Shown: positions 59,310 to 64,000 of the stretch, one piece after another | Numbering within the stretch: the stretch's first letter is position 1 | Layout: each line of letters opens with the position of its first letter | Origin: Anaeramoeba flamelloides | Taxonomy: Eukaryota; Metamonada; Anaeramoebidae | Assembly (NCBI GenBank): GCA_027625915.1 | Contig: JANTQA010000008.1 | Location: 6,255,501 to 6,319,500, forward strand | Direction of reading: 5' to 3' | DNA: 64,000 nucleotides | Notes under the pieces: generated by a model | Told to the model about the DNA's origin: nothing | The model's input: the letters and a program-made list of their open reading frames with translations, nothing else | Databases searched by the model: none | Position numbers and translations under genes: made by a program

Positions 59310-60505
59310 ACCAAAGGTAAAAGAGTAATTATTTACATAAGGATACAATTAAACCCAATAAATAACTTCGTTTGTCAACTTTAGAGAAATGAATAATCAT
59401 TTTTAAAAAGATTTCATTTTCCCAATGGAATTTTCAGTCAAAAGATCTGATCCTTTTTTGTTGGGTTTTTGGATCAAATTAGAAAAATAAAAATTTGCAA
59501 AAAAAATTATTTTTGAAGAAACATCACTTTTAGTAATTTATGAGAGTCTTTATAAACAAGTAACGTTGTGTCTTTACTATTATTTTAAAAATACATGAAA
59601 AATAAATCAAATATTGTATCCTTGAAGATCTAAAAAATTTGAAAATTTATTTTATTCACAAATATTTCTGAAATTTCTTGAAATTTAAAAGACTTGTCAA
59701 TATACCTTTTCAAATATCAAGAGTATAAAAAAGGAATTATTTGTATTAAAATCAGGTATTTGATAATATCTATTATTTTTTTTATTATTAGAAATATGCA
59801 TTTGAATTGTTTTATTTATTGCAAAACCTTGAAAAAATTGAGAAATAAATGTAGAAACTATTTGATGCATTTAATCATTGGGTTGCTAATGACTTACTGA
59901 AATAATTAAGATTGGGTTTATAATTATTGATTATAAATAATCAAATTAAAAAGTATTTCTTTAGATAATAAGTTGAATTTTCCAGGTTTTAAAAAAGTAT
60001 TTTGGGAGAATTTTTAATTCCATTCTTTGGTTCTTTTTCTCATATTTTTTCATTTAATCCCTAGAAAAAATAGATTTGGTCTGTTCTTTGAATCAAAAAA
60101 TTATATGTTTTACAAGTTTAAAATAATTATTGTATTTTTTTTTTGAGATTAAGTAGATTTTTTAAACTTAGTTATTTTAGAACTTAGTGGTTTCATTTTT
60201 AAAGTGTATTTTTGTACACTTCCTTTACAGGCAATAAGATTTCAATCTTCTTTCTAAGATAATAATTTTTTTTAAATAATTTAGAAATATGTTGGATTTT
60301 GAACTTTTCAAAAATGGGAAAAATGTAAAAAAACTTTTTAAAACAATAATTCATTTCTGAAAATTAGTATAAAAGTAAGCCATGTATTGTAGTTATCAGA
60401 TTTTTACTTTATTTTTCAATTTCAAGATACGGTAATTTTTTTTTTAATTTGTCAGTAAATTTACTTGAAGATTTTTTTTATGTTTACTAGTCCCTTAAAT
60501 CGATT
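59310..60505 (+). repeat. Dispersed repeat family D, copy 2 (uninterrupted)
   Basis: About 1.2 kb. It serves as the empty-site reference for the insertions in copies 1 and 3. Contains ACCAAAGGTAAAAGAGTAAT at the left edge, an AAGTGTATTTTTGTACACTT palindrome (about 60197-60217) and TTTACTTGAAGATTTTTTTT near the right edge. No ORF and no terminal inverted repeats noticed. Confidence 0.85.
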
Positions 60506-61374
60506 TGATATTTTTTTTCCGAAACGTAAACCCTAATTTCAAAATAGAAGGCTACAAAGAACATTTCAAAGGATAAACAAATTTATAAAGTTTCTTAATA
60601 TACAAGAATTATCACAAATAAAACCACTGTGAAGGAGGCATGGTTCAAAAAAAAGCGGAACTGAACCCTTTATCTCTTGAGATTTTGTGAAATATATAAT
60701 TTTCAAGGCAAAGAGCTTCGATTCAATTGCAAATACAAATAATACATAAATAAATAAAAGTTTTAAAATTTAGAGTTCTTCTTTAAACCAAGATATTAAG
60801 AACACACGCTCATACTGTTTTGATATGTATGTGGCTAATAATGACCCTTTTTAGATAACACTTAAACCGATAAAATCTTTATTCAAAACAAAGTAAAAAA
60901 AAGAAAAATGAAATAAAAATTTTAAAAGGGTTATTTGAATTTATCTATAATAGATTAAATTTGAAAATATTTTTTCTATTCTTTCATTTGTCAACGAGGA
61001 ATATGAAACACAAATTTGAAGTTAAATGAAATATTATTTTAGTCAAAGAAGTCCAAAAAACTTTTCCAATATCGCTATGATTTTTTATAATTGACTTTTG
61101 ATAAAAAAATAATTTATAATTCCAAAAAGAATATCAGAGACTGAAATCTTGCAAACTACCACTCTGAAAGTTTGAAAAAGTCTTGAAAGTATTTATATAG
61201 CTTATACTATTCTTGTTGTGTAATCTATTTCTTCTTTTAATTGATTTAACTTTTTGTTTTCAAGTTCTATTAATATTTCAGTTTCTGTTATTTACTTTTA
61301 AAAATAGTCTTTACTTTTTTGTACCAAATTGCTAATATACTTTTTAAGAATTTTTTTTAAGAGACTAGAAACTT

Positions 61375-63868
61375 TTTTTTTTTTTTGCCCAAAGGTAATA
61401 GATTAATTATTTACACAAGGATACAATTAAACCCATTATGTAAACTTCATAAATCAACTTTAGAGAGATGAGTTAAAATTTTTTAAAGAGTTCATTTTCC
61501 CAATTAAATTTTGTGTAAAAAGTTCCAGATCTTATTTTAGTTGGGTTTTTTGGATTAAATTAGAAAAAGAAAAATTTCCAATTTTTTTTTTATTTACAAG
61601 AAATCTCACTTTTAGTAATTCTCTAAGAGCCTCTGTGAACAAATAACCTTTTACCTTTTAATATTTTTTTAAAAATACAATAAAAACAAATCAAATATTG
61701 AATCACTGAAGATCTAAAAAAATTGATCATCTATTTAATACACAAATATTTCAAAAATTTCTTGAAATTAAAAAGATTAGGTATATTCTTTTTCAAATAC
61801 TCATGGTCTAAACAAGGCATTACTCTTATTAAAAACAGTTTTTTAATAATATCTATTTTTTTTTTTTTATTAGAATTATTAATTTGAATTAATTTTATTG
61901 TTTGAAAATCTTTACAAAAATTGAGAAATAATTGTAAATTCTATTGATACATTTAATCTTTGTGGTGTTAATCACCCACTGAAAAAATTAAGATCGGCTT
62001 ATTAATTATTCATTATAAATAATCAAATTCAAAAGTATTTCTTTGGATTATAAGTTGAGATTTCAAGGGTTTAAAAAAGTATTTTGGGAGAATTTTTAAT
62101 TTGATTTTTTGATTGGCTTTTTTTCTCGTATATTTTAATTTAATAAAAAGAAAAAATTGATTTGAACTATTCTTTGAATCAAAATATTAAAGGCTTTGAT
62201 GATAAAATACTTAATTCAGGATAAAGCTAAAAAAATCGTGATAGTTTCTATCAAATCGCGATATATCAGAAAAACGCGATATATTCAATATTCTCACGAT
62301 AATATAAAAAATCGCGATATTCGATAAAATCTTGATAATTATTATAAAATCGTGATAAATACCAAAATATCGCGATTAAAAAGCAACCATGATATAATAG
62401 TCAATGGGTTTTTGGGCTAATTGAGAAATATTTTTACAAAGAAATTTTTTTTTGATCAAAAAACAGTTTATGTAAATAAAGTTATTCTTTGAAAAAACAA
62501 CTAAAAAAGATATTTGATCCAATCAAGGATTAGATCCAAGAGTTTTATTGTGTTTTCATTTTGTTTGGTTGACAAACCAATCGATCCTTTAAGATCAACA
62601 ACAATAAGAACTAAAGAGAAATAAATATTATATAGTTTATTGTAGTCTTGGAAATTGCCTTGAATAATTAGCTTCTAAAACAACCAACCCTTTATCAGTT
62701 CTTTAAAGAATGTATTCTTGGGTTCAATCATTTTCAATATTCACAGATAGCTAAAAGGAGTTGGATAACTTTTCAAAAGCTTTCACAACTTCATTACGAG
62801 ATGATCACCAATTATTTAGGTTTTTTATACAATTGTCGTCTACTTCTTATTTTTCTTCTTTTTTGAGTATCTTGATATTATACAGAAAATACAATTAGAT
62901 CTTATCGGTTTTTGTTTGATCGATCACTAATAAGAAGGAAAATTACTAATTATTCTTTTTAGTTATTAAAATTGTGAAAATAAAAACACCATTTTAAGAA
63001 AACACATATATTTTATATTCAAGTGTATTGTTGAAATGGATAATTCTTAGTTTGATCATAAAAATCCTTTAGATATTATATTTTGTTAAAAAAAAATGAA
63101 AAGAATAAAATTTTGAGTTTCCACAACAAACAAACTCATTCCCTTTATAAAAGTTTTCTGTATTTCAAAACTTTCAAACACTTGAGGACAATTCACAACC
63201 CTTACAAACACTTTCAAACATTTTTAAAGGGGAAAAGTGTTTTAAAAGTCTCAAGGCTTTTGTAAAAGTCAAGATATTTTTTTTAAGATTTCAAAAAAAT
63301 AATTTCTCATTTTTTCGTAATAATATGAATATCGCGATAATGTTGAATATTACAATTTTATGATTTTTTATGATAAAGTTGGACTAATCACGATTTCTTA
63401 ATACTAGCACGATTTTATTGTTAATATCATGATAAAATATGTTATCAGCAAAATCTCTCATATATTTTTTTGAGTTTTAAAATAATTATTGTAATTTTTT
63501 TAAAATTAAGTATATTTTATTAAACTGAGTTAATCCATAAATTAATGCTTTCATTTTTAAAGTGTATTTTTTACACTTCCTTCATGGACAAAAAGATTTC
63601 AATCTTCTTTCACAAAGAAAATAATTTTTTTTTAAATAATTCAGAAATTGGTTGGATTTTGAACTTTTTACAAAAATGGGAAAAATGTAACAAACTTTTT
63701 AAAAAACAATAATTCATTTCTGAAAATAGCTTTGAAAGTAAGCAAGATTTTGTAGTAATCAAATTTGAACACTTTGTTTTTCAATTTCAAGAAGCGGTAA
63801 AATTTTATTGAATTTGCATTAAATTTACTTGAAGATTTTTTTTTTTGGTTTACTAGTTCCTTAAAATA
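61375..63868 (+). repeat. Dispersed repeat family D, copy 3 (interrupted)
   Basis: Left part 61375-62189 and right part about 63463-63868 line up with 59310-60505 in order. Removing the insertion gives about 1.22 kb, equal to copy 2. Confidence 0.85.
62190..63462. mobile_element. 1.27-kb insertion with clustered TATCGCGATA-like motifs at both ends
   Basis: The insertion is defined by comparison with family D copies 1 and 2, which lack it. Near the left end (62232-62400) at least eight variants of an (A)ATCGCGAT(A) or ATCGTGAT motif are spaced about 15-25 nt apart; near the right end (63326-63440) TATCGCGATA and diverged versions recur. The outermost bases form a weak inverted repeat (GGCTTTGATGATAAAATA vs GATTTTGCTGATAACATA). 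The interior has no convincing ORF. It looks like a non-autonomous transposon with subterminal protein-binding repeats. Confidence 0.7.
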
Positions 63869-64000
63869 AATTTTGAAAATTCAAACTACAAAGATCCTGA
63901 AAAAACACTCTTCTTATCAAATTAGATATTAAAGAAGAGACTGAAGGAACAAATTCCAAAATTATATCCTAATAATTATCATTTTTTGTCTCTTTTTCAA

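Larger units (their letters stand above)
58456..64000. other. Gene-free right end dominated by family D repeats
   Basis: 5.5 kb with no recognisable gene. It contains two family D copies in the same orientation (59310-60505 and 61375-63868), the second split by a 1.27-kb insertion with TATCGCGATA-like motifs. Sequence at 58456-59309 shows only AT-rich DNA, including the C2-gene 3' region. Confidence 0.7.

Overview
The window looks like nuclear DNA of a very AT-rich (roughly three quarters A+T), intron-bearing, probably amoeboid protist. The reasons are spliced genes with GT-AG introns, eukaryotic signalling and mitotic protein families, lysine/glutamate- and asparagine-rich low-complexity insertions, and long homopolymer-rich noncoding stretches. 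The composition and gene families would fit an Anaeramoeba-like or amoebozoan genome, but that placement is an inference and nothing here fixes the species.

Gene layout: (1) 3' part of a Chk2/Rad53-like protein kinase (1320-2500, +), whose N-lobe exon is not visible; (2) a CDC14-type dual-specificity phosphatase with a large charged insertion (6003-7628, +); (3) a secreted zinc-dependent phospholipase C-family protein (15089-15961, -); (4) an exon with two SH3 domains (23014-23670, -) and, 7.9 kb upstream on the same strand, a two-exon F-BAR region (31547-32805, -), which together read in phase as one F-BAR-SH3-SH3 protein of about 501 residues; (5) a two-exon calponin-homology protein (34555-35721, +); (6) a RasGAP-domain protein (39796-47139, +) split by a 5.4-kb intron that contains a decayed LINE; (7) an INCENP homologue recognised by its C-terminal IN-box (50169-53243, -); (8) a four-exon, 147-residue single C2-domain protein (57643-58455, +). 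Most introns are phase 0 and most acceptors end in TAG.

The rest is mostly transposable-element debris, often nested. There are two copies of one APE/RT-type LINE; one is 5'-truncated with a 15-nt target-site duplication. A 1.2-kb unclassified dispersed repeat (family D) occurs three times at near full length, two of them interrupted by younger insertions. Several short non-autonomous elements have terminal inverted repeats (families A, B, C, G and a 226-nt MITE), many beside TA. Two elements have near-palindromic hairpin structure, and a 1.27-kb insertion carries clustered TATCGCGATA-like motifs at both ends. No transposase gene, tRNA, rRNA or CRISPR array was recognised.

How the genes relate: CDC14 and INCENP act in the same mitotic-exit/chromosomal-passenger pathway in other eukaryotes. 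The F-BAR-SH3, CH, RasGAP and C2 proteins are all typical of membrane and actin signalling. There is no sign of operon-like organisation, so the co-location is probably chance. The most striking features of the window are the layered transposon insertions and the two introns they have apparently enlarged.
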